Notes under the pieces: generated by a model
What the model was told of the DNA's origin: nothing
Databases searched by the model: none
Seen by the model: only the letters and a program-made list of their open reading frames with translations
Program-made: the position numbers and the translations under genes
NCBI RefSeq assembly: GCF_000813825.1
Contig: NZ_JWTA01000002.1
Span: forward strand, 119,040-183,039
Length of the DNA: 64,000 nucleotides
Origin: Chryseobacterium taiwanense
GTDB taxonomy: Bacteria; Bacteroidota; Bacteroidia; Flavobacteriales; Weeksellaceae
Reading direction: 5' to 3'
Shown: piece after piece, positions 25,559 to 35,351 of the stretch
Layout: each line of letters begins with the position of its first letter
Numbering within the stretch: position 1 is the first letter of the stretch

Positions 25559-26869
25559 TTATTTGATATTTATGGGGTTTCCTGCATAGAATTCGTAGAT
25601 CTGTTTATTGAGAACTGCTGAATATTTTACCTGCAGATAATTCTGTATAGATTGAATGTAAGTCAGTCGTTGCTGTTGAAGCTGTACATAATCAATGCTT
25701 CCGATTTTCATTTGAGCATTTACGATGTCATAGCTTTGTTTGTTGAGGTTCATCTGCTTGGAAGCAGATTCGTATTGAGAAAGAGAATTTTGAAGATTAA
25801 TATAAGATTGCTCAATTTGTTGATTGAGGACGGTCTTAGTATTTAATAAATCCAGATTGGCCTGTTCAATTTCAATTTTTGATTTTTCAACAGAGGTTTT
25901 ATAGATTCTGTTGTTGTAAATCGGAATTCCTAAGCTTAATCCAACCGGTAAATAGAAATTGTTTCCTAACTGACTAAAATAATTTCCGCTGTTATAAGAA
26001 TAATTGGTTGAAATATTTCCTGTTACACTTAAAGTAGGAAGAATAGAAGCCTGAGCCATTTTCAGATTGGTATTGGAGTTCTCAATATTCAATTCTCCAT
26101 ACTTTACTTCCGGACGTTGGTTTTGCGCCTGATTCTGAACTTCGGATAAGGATTTTAAATTTTCATCAACACTAATGCTTTCTGGTTTTACGATTTGAAA
26201 ATCATAAGTAGTGGGAAGCTGTAAAATCTGTTTCAGATTAACAATATTGGTTCTTAAACTATTTTGGGCGGCAATTAAATTATATTCATCTTGTGCAACC
26301 TGTGCCTGTATCTGTAAATAATTCAATTTGGAAATATTTCCTGCTTTATAAAACTGATCTCCCTGTTTAAGCTGAGTTTTTGTTGTGGTTAAGATTTCCT
26401 GAAGAGCAATAATATTTTCTTCAGTCATTAAAATGTTGAGGTAGGCTTGAGTAATGCTTAGTGTGATATTATTCTGTGCTTCCTGAACGGAAAGATCTGC
26501 CATTTGAACGAGCAGGTTTTTTGAAGATTCATTATTTCTGATATAACCGGCATGGTATAAAGTCATGGATGAATTGGCTCCGATGCTTTGAGATTGTGCA
26601 CCATTTACATGAAGCCCATCATTTCCGTTTACGGCAAACAAACCCTGAGAAACACTTCCGCTAAGATTAGGATATTTTGCTTCTTTAGCCTGAAGAAGAT
26701 CCTGTTCTGCTGAATTTTTTGAAAGCTTTAAAGAATTAATAGAAATATTATTCTCTTTTGCGTATTCAATGCAGTTTTCAAGTGTCCAGCTAGGTGGATA
26801 GTTATTAGTTTGTGCGAATATTCCGAGCGTTTTGAGGAGAAGGATCAAAAAGAAAAATTTGCATGTCAT
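25559..26869 (-). CDS. TolC family outer membrane channel
   Basis: The 436-residue outer membrane efflux protein has a signal peptide (FFFLILLLKTLGIFAQ) and two repeated helical hairpins, as in TolC. Motifs include WTLENCIEYAKENNIS, AYLNILMTEENI, LPTLSVTGNIS and YINLQNSLSQYESASKQ. It is the first gene of the export operon, giving a complete TolC-adaptor-ATPase-permease set. No regulator gene lies beside it. Confidence 0.92.
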   Translation of the reverse strand: MTCKFFFLILLLKTLGIFAQTNNYPPSWTLENCIEYAKENNISINSLKLSKNSAEQDLLQAKEAKYPNLSGSVSQGLFAVNGNDGLHVNGAQSQSIGANSSMTLYHAGYIRNNESSKNLLVQMADLSVQEAQNNITLSITQAYLNILMTEENIIALQEILTTTKTQLKQGDQFYKAGNISKLNYLQIQAQVAQDEYNLIAAQNSLRTNIVNLKQILQLPTTYDFQIVKPESISVDENLKSLSEVQNQAQNQRPEVKYGELNIENSNTNLKMAQASILPTLSVTGNISTNYSYNSGNYFSQLGNNFYLPVGLSLGIPIYNNRIYKTSVEKSKIEIEQANLDLLNTKTVLNQQIEQSYINLQNSLSQYESASKQMNLNKQSYDIVNAQMKIGSIDYVQLQQQRLTYIQSIQNYLQVKYSAVLNKQIYEFYAGNPINIK

Positions 26870-27070
26870 AGCTTATTTTTTTTGAAGATTCATAGATAAC
26901 ACAGAAAAATCAATTCGAATTTAATAAAAAAAAATGATGTTTGACAGGTTTTTAACACAGGGTCTGTTTTTTTGCGGTAAATTTTCTAAAAAATAAAAAA
27001 ATGTTAAAGGATTCTGAATTTAAGTTTACTTATTTAACACTTTGTTCAAAAACAAGTCAAAAATTTATTG

Positions 27071-27078
27071 TATCTTTG
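27071..27078 (+). promoter_or_regulatory. -7 promoter box of the DbpA-like helicase gene
   Basis: TATCTTTG is an exact TAnnTTTG match, 21 bp before the ATG at 27100. It lies inside the open stretch that would extend the helicase N-terminally, so it supports the shorter protein. Confidence 0.6.
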
Positions 27079-27099
27079 CAAAAATTTTATAAATATTTA

Positions 27100-28803
27100 A
27101 TGAATTTATTTACGGAAACCAATTTAAGTCCTGACATTCTTAAGGCAATTGGCGAACTGGGCTACGAAAGCCCGACAGAAATCCAAAAACAGACTATCCC
27201 TTTTATTCTTTCAGATATTCGCGACTTGATCGCACTTGCGCAGACGGGGACAGGCAAAACAGCAGCATTTTCGCTTCCGATTTTGGATATGATTGACGAT
27301 ACGAGTCGCAAAATCCAATTATTGGTGCTTTGTCCGACACGAGAATTATGTCTTCAGATTACAAAAGACATAAAGAATTATTCTAAATATATGAAAGACA
27401 TCAAAACTACTGCGGTTTATGGTGGAAGTAGTATTATGGAACAGATCAGATCTTTGAAGGATAAGCCACAAATCATTGTAGGAACTCCGGGAAGAGTGAT
27501 CGACTTAATTAACAGAAAAGCATTAGATTTTTCTGCAATTCATTGGTTGGTTTTAGACGAAGCTGATGAAATGCTTTCAATGGGTTTCAAAGACGAATTG
27601 GAAACAATTTTGAGCGAAACTCCTGAAACAAAACAAACTTTCTTATTCTCGGCGACGATGAGCAAAGAAGTAGAGAGAATTTCTAAAAATTATTTGACAA
27701 AACCTCACAGAATTTCTGTTGGTTCTATTAACGAAGTTAAGAAGAACATCAAGCACGAATATTATGTAGCTGGTTACCGTCAGAAAAAAGAAGCTCTTAA
27801 AAGATTAATTGATTCAAACCCGAATCAGTATTCAATTATCTTCTGTAGAACAAGAATGGAAACCCAGGAAGTTGCTGATTTCTTAATGCAGAACGGATAT
27901 GCAGCAGATGCACTTCATGGTGACCTTTCTCAGGCGCAGAGAGATACGGTAATGAAGAAGTTCAGATTGAAGAATATCGATATCTTGGTAGCAACAGATG
28001 TTGCAGCTAGAGGTTTGGATGTGAATTCACTGACTCACGTTATTCATTACTCTTTACCTGATGATCCGGAAGTATTCGTTCACAGAAGTGGTAGAACGGG
28101 TAGAGCAGGAAAAGACGGGGTTTCAATTACTTTAATTAAGCCTGAAGAAAGCAGAAAACTAAAACAAATAAAATCAGTTACCAAAATTGAGATCAATGAA
28201 GCTAAAATTCCTACGGGAGAAGAAGTGATCAAAGCTCAGGTTGGTGGCGTTTTTGAAAGTCTTTTTGAAGTACACGAAGATTTCTTTGAATTTGATGATG
28301 CTTTAATCCCTGATTTATCGGCATTCACAAAAGAAGAATTGGTTCACAAGTTACTTCAGTTCCAGTTGAAAGATCTTGCTCTTTATTACAAAGACAGACA
28401 TGATCTTATTGAGCAGAAGCTGAACAACAGAGACGATGACAGAGGATCTAGAAGAGACCGTGACAGAGACAGAGGAAGAGACCGCGACAGAGGAGATAGA
28501 AATGACAGAGGAAGAGACCGTGGTGAACGTGGAGGGAAGCCAAGAAGAAGAGATGAAAACATGGTAAGATTCTTCTTCAATTTGGGTAAAAAAGATCAAT
28601 TGAAGAAATTGGATGTGTTGGATATCATCAACAAAGCAACATCGAACGGAAAAAGCAAAAAAAGAGCTGAAATCGGAGATATTGAAATTTTAGAGAAATT
28701 CTCTTTCTTTGAAGTTGAAAAATCGTTCAAAGGAGATCTTTTGAATAATATTTCGAGCATGAAATTTAGAGGTAAAGATATGAGAGCTGAAGAAGCTAAC
28801 TAA
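27100..28803 (+). CDS. DEAD-box RNA helicase with DbpA-type RNA-binding domain
   Basis: From MNLFTETNLSPDILKAI this is a 567-residue helicase. It shows AQTGTGKT at about 47, GGSSI, the DEAD box near 153, SAT near 184, and HRSGRTGRAG near 328. A basic Arg/Asp/Gly tract (repeated RDRDRGR units, about 446-484) is followed by a DbpA/CsdA-type RNA-binding domain (MVRFFFNLGKKDQLKKLDVLDIIN). Such proteins remodel ribosomal RNA during ribosome assembly or cold adaptation. The open frame from 27001 adds 33 residues with no homology and contains the -7 box. A strong terminator follows. Confidence 0.92.
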   Translation: MNLFTETNLSPDILKAIGELGYESPTEIQKQTIPFILSDIRDLIALAQTGTGKTAAFSLPILDMIDDTSRKIQLLVLCPTRELCLQITKDIKNYSKYMKDIKTTAVYGGSSIMEQIRSLKDKPQIIVGTPGRVIDLINRKALDFSAIHWLVLDEADEMLSMGFKDELETILSETPETKQTFLFSATMSKEVERISKNYLTKPHRISVGSINEVKKNIKHEYYVAGYRQKKEALKRLIDSNPNQYSIIFCRTRMETQEVADFLMQNGYAADALHGDLSQAQRDTVMKKFRLKNIDILVATDVAARGLDVNSLTHVIHYSLPDDPEVFVHRSGRTGRAGKDGVSITLIKPEESRKLKQIKSVTKIEINEAKIPTGEEVIKAQVGGVFESLFEVHEDFFEFDDALIPDLSAFTKEELVHKLLQFQLKDLALYYKDRHDLIEQKLNNRDDDRGSRRDRDRDRGRDRDRGDRNDRGRDRGERGGKPRRRDENMVRFFFNLGKKDQLKKLDVLDIINKATSNGKSKKRAEIGDIEILEKFSFFEVEKSFKGDLLNNISSMKFRGKDMRAEEAN

Positions 28804-28821
28804 TCACCTAAAAATAATATA

Positions 28822-28849
28822 GGAACCGGCTACAAGCCGGTTTTTTTAT
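28822..28849 (+). terminator. Terminator after the helicase gene
   Basis: The stem AACCGGC/GCCGGTT with loop TACAA is followed by seven T residues. Confidence 0.88.
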
Positions 28850-28953
28850 TTGATAATTATATGTTAACCCAATGTTAACAAAACTTAATGTTATACTCTT
28901 TCAGGTAAGGCGGTTTTTTAAGAAATTTGCACACGAATTATAAAAACTTAAAA

Positions 28954-29592
28954 ATGGGAATTGGTAATATTTTCCACGCTTTTCAACCAAAAGATAAAAT
29001 CTTCTTTGTGCTTTTCGAAAAAGTAACAGAAAACCTTGTAGCAATGTCTGAGGAATTCAACCACGGAATCAAAGACTTCGATCTTAACGACGATTCTATG
29101 TTGAAAAAGATGAGCGATTATGAACACAAAAATGATGAGCTTACTCACGAGATCTTCGTAGAATTGGGGAAAAACTTCATTACGCCATTCGATAGAGAAG
29201 ACATCCACACGTTAGCAACAGGATTAGACGATATCGCAGATTATATCTACGCTTCTACAAAATATATTTTCCTTTACAAGTCGCCGGAAATGAAGGCGTA
29301 TTCAGATTTCTCTTTACTGATCCACAAAGCATGTCTTGAAATTCAGAATGCGATGAAAAACCTTAAAGGGTTCAAAAATATGGAGCAGGTAAAAGAAGCT
29401 TGTATCAAAGTAAACTCTATTGAAAACATTGCTGATGATTTGTTGTCAAATTCTATGGTAGAATTGTTCGAAACAAACGATGCAATCAATATTATCAAAG
29501 TTTCATCTGTACTTAATTATCTTGAAATCGTAACTGATAAAGCAGAAGATGTTGCCAACACGATTGAGAACATCATGATTAAATACGCTTAA
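28954..29592 (+). CDS. DUF47 (PhoU-like) phosphate transport regulator
   Basis: The 212-residue all-helical protein begins MGIGNIFHAFQPKDKIFFVLFE. It contains YEHKNDELTHEIFVELGKNFITPFDREDIHTL, the metal-binding helix pattern of DUF47/PhoU-like proteins. The upstream in-frame TTG at 28927 is unlikely to be used. It lies 20 bp before a Pit phosphate transporter gene, an association well known for this family, where DUF47 proteins modulate low-affinity phosphate uptake. Confidence 0.9.
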   Translation: MGIGNIFHAFQPKDKIFFVLFEKVTENLVAMSEEFNHGIKDFDLNDDSMLKKMSDYEHKNDELTHEIFVELGKNFITPFDREDIHTLATGLDDIADYIYASTKYIFLYKSPEMKAYSDFSLLIHKACLEIQNAMKNLKGFKNMEQVKEACIKVNSIENIADDLLSNSMVELFETNDAINIIKVSSVLNYLEIVTDKAEDVANTIENIMIKYA

Positions 29593-29612
29593 TTAATAAT
29601 TATAATTAAACA

Positions 29613-30755
29613 ATGGAATTTCCGATTTTACTTATAGTTATTATTGCGTTGGCTTTAATCTTCGATTACATCAATGGTTTTCATGATGCTGCCAATTCAA
29701 TTGCGACTATTGTTTCTACAAAAGTTTTAACTCCCTTCCAGGCTGTACTTTGGGCAGCACTTTGGAACTTTGCGGCTTTCTTTATCGCTGCTTATATCAT
29801 TGGAGAATTTAAGATTGGTAATACAATTGCCAAAACAGTTAATGAGAATTTTATCACCCTTGAAGTTATCTTTTCAGGTCTTGTTGCGGCAATCGCCTGG
29901 AACCTTTTAACTTGGTGGTTTGGTATTCCTTCTTCATCTTCACATACATTAATTGGTGGTTTCCTTGGAGCAGCTTTAATGCATGCTTTTATGATGGATT
30001 ATCATGCTGTTGCGGCTGCACAACCAGATTTAGGAATGTGGGATACTATTAAAGAAGCTTTTAGTCAGGTTACGCATCAGAGTGTTGTGAAATTTGATAA
30101 AGTAATCCCTATTTTCTTATTCATTTTCATGGCGCCGATTATCGGGATGATTATTTCGATCATTATTACTTTAATTATCGTTCACCTTTATAAAAGATCA
30201 AACCCACATAAAGCAGATAAATCTTTCAAGAGATTACAGTTGGCATCTTCAGCGTTGTTCAGCTTAGGACACGGATTAAATGATGCTCAGAAAGTAATGG
30301 GTATTATTGGGGCAGCAGTGATTTATTATCACGTAAATATGCTTCAGGATGCTCAATATTTAAATATTGCTTCTGCTGACCGTTTCGATTATTTTGCTTC
30401 TCATTATATCTGGGTTCCGTTGGTTTCGTTCATCGCGATTGCTTTAGGAACAATGAGTGGTGGTTGGAAGATCATCAAAACAATGGGTACTAAAATTACG
30501 AAAGTAACTTCTCTAGAAGGAGTAAGTGCTGAAACTGCAGGTGCCATTACGTTATTCATTACAGATCACTTTGGTATTCCTGTTTCTACAACACATACGA
30601 TTACAGGATCTATCATCGGGGTAGGATTAACGAAAAGAATTTCTGCTGTAAGATGGGGAATTACGGTAAGCTTACTTTGGGCTTGGGTGTTAACCATTCC
30701 AATCTCGGCAATTGTTGCCGGAATTACTTATCTGGTGGTAACATGTTTATCTTAG
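29613..30755 (+). CDS. Inorganic phosphate transporter, Pit family
   Basis: The 380-residue membrane protein has about 10 spans and the two inverted Pit signatures: FDYINGFHDAANSIAT near the N terminus and SLGHGLNDAQKVMGII in the second half, with GIPSSSSHTLIGG and GIPVSTTHTITGS repeats. Pit proteins import metal-phosphate complexes using the proton gradient (some members use Na+). It is encoded directly after the DUF47 partner and followed by a terminator. Confidence 0.94.
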   Translation: MEFPILLIVIIALALIFDYINGFHDAANSIATIVSTKVLTPFQAVLWAALWNFAAFFIAAYIIGEFKIGNTIAKTVNENFITLEVIFSGLVAAIAWNLLTWWFGIPSSSSHTLIGGFLGAALMHAFMMDYHAVAAAQPDLGMWDTIKEAFSQVTHQSVVKFDKVIPIFLFIFMAPIIGMIISIIITLIIVHLYKRSNPHKADKSFKRLQLASSALFSLGHGLNDAQKVMGIIGAAVIYYHVNMLQDAQYLNIASADRFDYFASHYIWVPLVSFIAIALGTMSGGWKIIKTMGTKITKVTSLEGVSAETAGAITLFITDHFGIPVSTTHTITGSIIGVGLTKRISAVRWGITVSLLWAWVLTIPISAIVAGITYLVVTCLS

Positions 30756-30779
30756 ATTAAAGATTTAAAAATATAATTA

Positions 30780-30807
30780 AACTTTGCTCATTTGGGCAAA
30801 GTTTTTT
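30780..30807 (+). terminator. Terminator after the phosphate transporter gene
   Basis: The stem AACTTTGC/GCAAAGTT with an 8-base loop is followed by a T tract. Confidence 0.75.
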
Positions 30808-30831
30808 GTTTTATAAAGCCCTGAAAAATCG

Positions 30832-30839
30832 TATTTTTG
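30832..30839 (+). promoter_or_regulatory. -7 promoter box of the polyprenyl synthetase gene
   Basis: TATTTTTG matches TAnnTTTG exactly, 18 bp before the ATG at 30858. It overlaps an in-frame TTG at 30837, which therefore cannot be the start if this promoter is real. Confidence 0.55.
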
Positions 30840-30857
30840 TTCAAACTATTAGAATTT

Positions 30858-31829
30858 ATGGAATTTTTAGACAGATACCAACAGCTTGTTGCTGATGCTA
30901 TTCAAAAGTATACTTTCAAAGATAAGCCTGCAGAATTATATGACCCGATGAACTACATCATTTCACATGGTGGAAAACGTCTTCGTCCGATTATGGTATT
31001 AATGGCGTGTGATCTATTTGGAGGTGATTTGAAAGAAGCAATTAAGCCTGCTTTGGCAATCGAGTTTTTCCATAACTTCACGCTGATTCATGATGATATT
31101 ATGGATGAAGCTCCTTTGAGAAGAAATAAACCTACCATTCATACGTTGCATGGAATTAATACGGGAATTCTTTCAGGAGACGGATTGATGTTGAAGGCAT
31201 ATAAGTTTTTCGAAGACCTTGAACCTGAAATTTTCAAAGCTTGTGTCAGAATCTTTACCCACACTGGTTTACTTTTATGCGAAGGTCAGCAATATGACAT
31301 CAATTTTGAAACTCAGGAGAATGTAACTTTTGATGATTACATCAGAATGATTACTTATAAAACAGGAGTTTTAAGTGCTTCTTCATTCGAAATCGGAGCC
31401 ATGATCGCAAAAGCTAATTTTAAAGATGCTAAAGCGATTTTCAATTTCGGAAAACACATAGGAATCGCATTCCAGATCATGGATGATTATTTGGATGTAT
31501 TCGGAGATCAGGCGCAGTTTGGTAAAAAACATGCCGGAGATATTTACGAAAATAAAAAGACGGTTCTTTATCTAATGGCGAGAGAACACGCAACAGAAGA
31601 AGAAAGAAAGGAGCTTGATTACTGGTATTCTAAAAAGACCGATAATATTGATAAAGTATACGGAGTAGAAAAGATTTTCAGAAGAACAAAAGTGGACGAA
31701 AAAGCATTGCGTTTGATTGAAAAGCATAACGAAATCGGACAAAGCTATCTTCAGAAAATCGATATTCCGGAAGAAAAGAAAAAGCCGTTTGCTGAACTGG
31801 CAAATTATTTATTGAGAAGAGAATCATAA
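30858..31829 (+). CDS. Polyprenyl synthetase
   Basis: This 323-residue trans-prenyltransferase makes long-chain prenyl diphosphates for quinones or carrier lipids. It has GGKRLRP, the first Asp-rich motif LIHDDIMDEAPLRR, the second Asp-rich motif FQIMDDYLDVFG and the KKHAGD ligand region. The chosen start is MEFLDRYQQLVADAIQKY. It begins a run with GSCFA, DUF4269 and TatD genes, although the gap after it contains repeats. Confidence 0.93.
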   Translation: MEFLDRYQQLVADAIQKYTFKDKPAELYDPMNYIISHGGKRLRPIMVLMACDLFGGDLKEAIKPALAIEFFHNFTLIHDDIMDEAPLRRNKPTIHTLHGINTGILSGDGLMLKAYKFFEDLEPEIFKACVRIFTHTGLLLCEGQQYDINFETQENVTFDDYIRMITYKTGVLSASSFEIGAMIAKANFKDAKAIFNFGKHIGIAFQIMDDYLDVFGDQAQFGKKHAGDIYENKKTVLYLMAREHATEEERKELDYWYSKKTDNIDKVYGVEKIFRRTKVDEKALRLIEKHNEIGQSYLQKIDIPEEKKKPFAELANYLLRRES

Positions 31830-31842
31830 TTTGATAATTAGT

Positions 31843-31917
31843 CAATTTGAAAATTTGAAAATGAAAAGAGTAGACGTTTTTAATTTTCAAATTGGCACAT
31901 TCTCAAATTTTCAAATG
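31843..31917. repeat. AT-rich inverted repeats in the polyprenyl synthetase/GSCFA spacer
   Basis: CAATTTGAAAATT (31843-31855) is perfectly inverted at 31882-31894, and related TTTGAAAATG/CAAATTTTCAAATG units lie around it. This type of palindromic spacer sequence is common in Chryseobacterium. No gene is present. Confidence 0.6.
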
Positions 31918-31923
31918 TAGTGA

Positions 31924-32883
31924 ATGAAATTCAGGACAGAAGTTGATATTAAAGAATCGAAGAAGAAGATCGAGGTTGAAGATAAAATATTTTCAATAGG
32001 TTCCTGTTTTGCTTCCGAAATGTCAGATTTGCTTGCTCAAGGTCAATTACAGACGATCAACAATCCATTTGGAACTATTTTTAACCCCTTTTCGATTAAT
32101 TACGCCATCAAAAGATTACATGATGCCGGATTTTATGAAGAAGAGGAATTAATTACTTTTAACGACGAATTTATCTCTTTAGATCATCATACAAGTTTCG
32201 ATAAGAGATATATTCATCAGACACTGAATAAAATCAATAATAAAATTGAAGAAGGAAATTCTTTTCTTCAGAATTCCAACTGGATTATCATCACGTACGG
32301 AACCTCATTTATTTATGAGTTTCTTCCGAAACAAAAACTGGTAGCCAATTGCCATAAAATTCCGCAAAAATTCTTTGAAAAAAGATTACTTACCCATCAG
32401 GAAATTACGGATTCTATTCACCATACCGTTTTAAATTTAAATGATATCTGTAAAGATGATGTTCAGATTTTGTTTACCGTTTCTCCGGTTCGTCATACCA
32501 AAGATGGAATGGTTGAAAATCAGTTGAGTAAATCAAAATTGATCTCGGCAATTCACGAAATAATTCCGCAATTTGATAACTGTCATTATCTTCCTGTTTA
32601 TGAAATTTTAATGGATGATCTTCGTGATTACCGTTTTTATAAAGAAGATATGATTCATCCTAACAATCAGGCGGTTAATTATATTTTTGAAAAATTCGGC
32701 GGAGCTTATTTCTCTGAAAAAGCGAAACACTTTATCAAAGAAAATTTTAAGATTTGTAAAGCGTTGGAGCACAGAACAGATGACGAAAAAGATCCTAAAT
32801 ATATTGAGTTTAAAGAAAAATTAAACCAGAGAATTGAAATCCAAAGAGAAAAAGTGAAACATCAAATCTTTCCCAATGATTGA
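31924..32883 (+). CDS. GSCFA domain-containing protein
   Basis: The 319-residue protein carries the family motif IFSIGSCFASEM at about residues 22-33, then NNPFGTIFNPFSI, WIITYGTSFIYE, FTVSPVRHTKDGM and a late DMIHPNNQAVNYIFEKFGG. The Ser in GSCF and the DxxH near the C terminus (M-I-H-P) resemble the catalytic residues of SGNH/GDSL esterases, so a surface-polymer-modifying hydrolase is plausible. The function has not been shown. Its stop overlaps the DUF4269 gene by 8 bp. Confidence 0.9.
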   Translation: MKFRTEVDIKESKKKIEVEDKIFSIGSCFASEMSDLLAQGQLQTINNPFGTIFNPFSINYAIKRLHDAGFYEEEELITFNDEFISLDHHTSFDKRYIHQTLNKINNKIEEGNSFLQNSNWIIITYGTSFIYEFLPKQKLVANCHKIPQKFFEKRLLTHQEITDSIHHTVLNLNDICKDDVQILFTVSPVRHTKDGMVENQLSKSKLISAIHEIIPQFDNCHYLPVYEILMDDLRDYRFYKEDMIHPNNQAVNYIFEKFGGAYFSEKAKHFIKENFKICKALEHRTDDEKDPKYIEFKEKLNQRIEIQREKVKHQIFPND

Positions 32884-33403
32884 TTTCACCGCCATCGATT
32901 ATTTAAAAGAAGGAAATGAGAGACAAAAAAGAGCTTATGAAGTTCTTTTAAAGTATAAAATATTCGAAAAGTTAAGTAATTATTCACCACTTTTAGCCGG
33001 AACAATTCCTATTGAAATTGATATTGAAGGAAGTGATTTGGATATTATTTGTGAAGTCGATTTAAGGTTTGAAGAGGATTTTCTTGAAGAAATGACTTTT
33101 AATAAATTAATTCCCAACGAAATTGATGTAAAGGTTGAGACTCCTATTATTAAGGGAGAAAAATGTATTATTTTGAATTTTATATTAGAAGAATTTCCCA
33201 TCGAAATTTTCGGACAAAATAAACCGACCATTGAGCAAAATGCTTACCGTCATATGATTGCTGAACACAAAATAATACAGGAGAAAGGAGAAGAATTTAG
33301 ACAAAAAATAATAGAATTAAAGAAAAAAGGAATCAAAACGGAACCCGCTTTCGGAATGTTGATGGGGCTTGAAAATCCTTATGAAGATCTATTAAAATTT
33401 TAA
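32876..33403 (+). CDS. DUF4269 domain-containing protein
   Basis: The 175-residue cytosolic protein begins FTAIDYLKEGNERQKRAYEVL. It contains LLAGTIPIEIDIEGSDLDIICEV, where GS-DLDI resembles the metal-binding pattern of a minimal nucleotidyltransferase fold. The later segment EFPIEIFGQNKPTIEQNAYRHMIAEHKI is typical of the family. Function unknown. It is translationally coupled to the GSCFA gene upstream and 5 bp from the TatD gene downstream. Confidence 0.88.
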   Translation: MIDFTAIDYLKEGNERQKRAYEVLLKYKIFEKLSNYSPLLAGTIPIEIDIEGSDLDIICEVDLRFEEDFLEEMTFNKLIPNEIDVKVETPIIKGEKCIILNFILEEFPIEIFGQNKPTIEQNAYRHMIAEHKIIQEKGEEFRQKIIELKKKGIKTEPAFGMLMGLENPYEDLLKF

Positions 33404-33408
33404 AAACA

Positions 33409-34173
33409 ATGATTGATACACATACACATTTATACGCAGAAGAATTTGATGAAGACAGAAAAGAAGCCATTCAGAGAGCTATAGATAAAGGAATTACTGA
33501 ATTTTATCTTCCTGCAATAGATTCTGAATCGCATGAAAAAATGCTTCAGTTGGAAGCGGAATATCCTAACAAGATTTTTTCCATGATGGGATTACATCCT
33601 TGTTATGTAAAACCGGAATCTTGGGAAAAAGAACTTGAGATTGTAAAAAATTATCTTGATCAGAGAGCTTTTCCAGCCATCGGAGAGATTGGAATCGACT
33701 TGTATTGGGATAAAACGACTTTGGATATTCAGGTAAAAGCTTTTGAACAGCAAATTGACTGGGCCATCGAAATGGATTTGCCGATTGTTATTCATACCAG
33801 AGAAAGTTTTGATGAGACTTTTGAGGTATTGGAAAGAAAAAAGCATCCAAAATTGAGAGGGATTTTCCATTGTTTCTCAGGGAATCTGGAACAGGCAAAA
33901 CATGCTATTGATCTAAACTTTATTTTAGGAATTGGTGGAGTCGTAACATTTAAGAATGGCAAAATTGATCAATTTTTGAGTGAAATTCCTTTAAATAAAA
34001 TTGTTCTGGAAACAGATTCTCCGTACTTAGCACCGGTTCCGCACCGAGGAAAGAGAAATGAAAGTTCATATCTTGATCTGGTTGCCGGAAAATTAGTGGA
34101 TATTTATAAAGTAGATTTTTCTGAGATTGACAGGATTACTACCGAGAACGCGAAAAAATTATTCAATAAATAG
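33409..34173 (+). CDS. TatD family metal-dependent hydrolase
   Basis: The 254-residue TIM-barrel hydrolase has the metal site IDTHTHLYAEEF at the N terminus, MGLHPCYV, AIGEIGIDLYWDK, VIHTRESFDE, GIFHCFSGNLEQA and the late Asp in LETDSPYLAPVPHRGKRNES. TatD enzymes are DNases or related phosphoesterases and may act in DNA repair or D-Tyr-tRNA handling. Co-transcribed with GSCFA and DUF4269. Confidence 0.93.
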   Translation: MIDTHTHLYAEEFDEDRKEAIQRAIDKGITEFYLPAIDSESHEKMLQLEAEYPNKIFSMMGLHPCYVKPESWEKELEIVKNYLDQRAFPAIGEIGIDLYWDKTTLDIQVKAFEQQIDWAIEMDLPIVIHTRESFDETFEVLERKKHPKLRGIFHCFSGNLEQAKHAIDLNFILGIGGVVTFKNGKIDQFLSEIPLNKIVLETDSPYLAPVPHRGKRNESSYLDLVAGKLVDIYKVDFSEIDRITTENAKKLFNK

Positions 34174-34180
34174 AAAGTGA

Positions 34181-35341
34181 ATGATTAATAAAGTATTTGA
34201 TTTTTTTGAAAAAGAAACGACAATGAAATATATAATGTTCTTTATATATTTTATTATTAATGCTTTATTTTTGATTAAATATGGAATAAGACAGGATAAA
34301 GTTCCTGTGTTAATTTTAATAGTACTGTTTTGTGTTTTTCACCTTCTAATTTTTGAAGGCTATAATTTCTTTATTAAAAGGTTCAAAATAACTAAACGAA
34401 TTATTTATTTATTCATTCTTTTTAGTGGGATTTTTTATGTGGTACTATCACATTTGGTTAAAGATCCTTTTCAGCTAAAGATTGATAGATGGCAGACGAT
34501 AGAGTATTCCTTAGATTATTGGCTGCATGGGAAATATATTTATGCTACTAAAAATTTCATGGGAAATATTCCTTCGTATTTGCCCGGACAGCTTCTGTTA
34601 TTAGTCGTTTTTAAGTTTTTAGGAAATGTGGGATATATGCAGGCTGCAAGTTTGGTGTTATTCAGTTTTGCTATCATTAAAGAATTCAAAAATAATAATA
34701 ATATCCGGTTTTTTGGAATTTTGCTGTTAGTAGCTTCTTTATCATTTATTTATGAAGCTGTCTGCAAAAGTGATTTTATTTCTTCATTTATTATTACTTC
34801 AGCTGTTATCATATTTTGGCATAGGAAGTTTGAGGGAGATTATTTTAAAAAACCTATTTTATTAGGAGTGATCTTAGGTATCATATGCCTTACAAGAAGT
34901 GTTGTTGTTATTCCCCTAATATTATTTTTATTTAAACCTTTTCTCGATACCAATTGGGAGAATAAGATCAAATTTTCTGTCACTTTTTTAATAGTTGCGG
35001 GAGCTTTGCTACTATCTGTTCTTTTACCGGCTGAAGATTTTGAGTATATATTGCAGTATAATCCACTGCAGATGCAAGGTCAGTCAAATACTTTTGTCGT
35101 ATTGTTTTTCCTTGTTTTAACAGTCATTTTTTCTTTGTATGTAAAGAATATTCAACAGATTTTTTATTTATCGACCATTATTATTTTCTGTTTAATGGGA
35201 GCTCATCTTATTGAACAGGGAATCCGAGGAAGCAGTTACAATTTTTTTAATATTACCTATTTAGCAGCTGCATTGCCATTTTGTATTATCAGCTCATGTT
35301 TTCTTTTAGATAGGAAAGCAAAAATTGAATCAGAAATTTAA
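34181..35341 (+). CDS. Integral membrane protein of unknown function
   Basis: The 386-residue protein has roughly 10 hydrophobic spans, for example YIMFFIYFIINALFLI, IIYLFILFSGIFYVVL and GVILGIICLTRSVVVIPLILFLF. A large first loop contains DRWQTIEYSLDYWLHGKYIYATKNFMGNI-type sequence. The layout (acidic/aromatic loop after span 3, LTRS before a span) resembles GT-C-like polyprenyl-phosphate sugar transferases, but no decisive motif is visible. It starts 8 bp after the TatD gene and ends at a bidirectional terminator. Confidence 0.6.
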   Translation: MINKVFDFFEKETTMKYIMFFIYFIINALFLIKYGIRQDKVPVLILIVLFCVFHLLIFEGYNFFIKRFKITKRIIYLFILFSGIFYVVLSHLVKDPFQLKIDRWQTIEYSLDYWLHGKYIYATKNFMGNIPSYLPGQLLLLVVFKFLGNVGYMQAASLVLFSFAIIKEFKNNNNIRFFGILLLVASLSFIYEAVCKSDFISSFIITSAVIIFWHRKFEGDYFKKPILLGVILGIICLTRSVVVIPLILFLFKPFLDTNWENKIKFSVTFLIVAGALLLSVLLPAEDFEYILQYNPLQMQGQSNTFVVLFFLVLTVIFSLYVKNIQQIFYLSTIIIFCLMGAHLIEQGIRGSSYNFFNITYLAAALPFCIISSCFLLDRKAKIESEI

Positions 35342-35351
35342 TTATATACAT

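Noticed and set aside
28435..28555. Tandem repeat of AGAGACCG-type units as a CRISPR or satellite
   Set aside because: It is an in-frame Arg/Asp/Gly-rich tract within the helicase, typical of RNA-binding tails.
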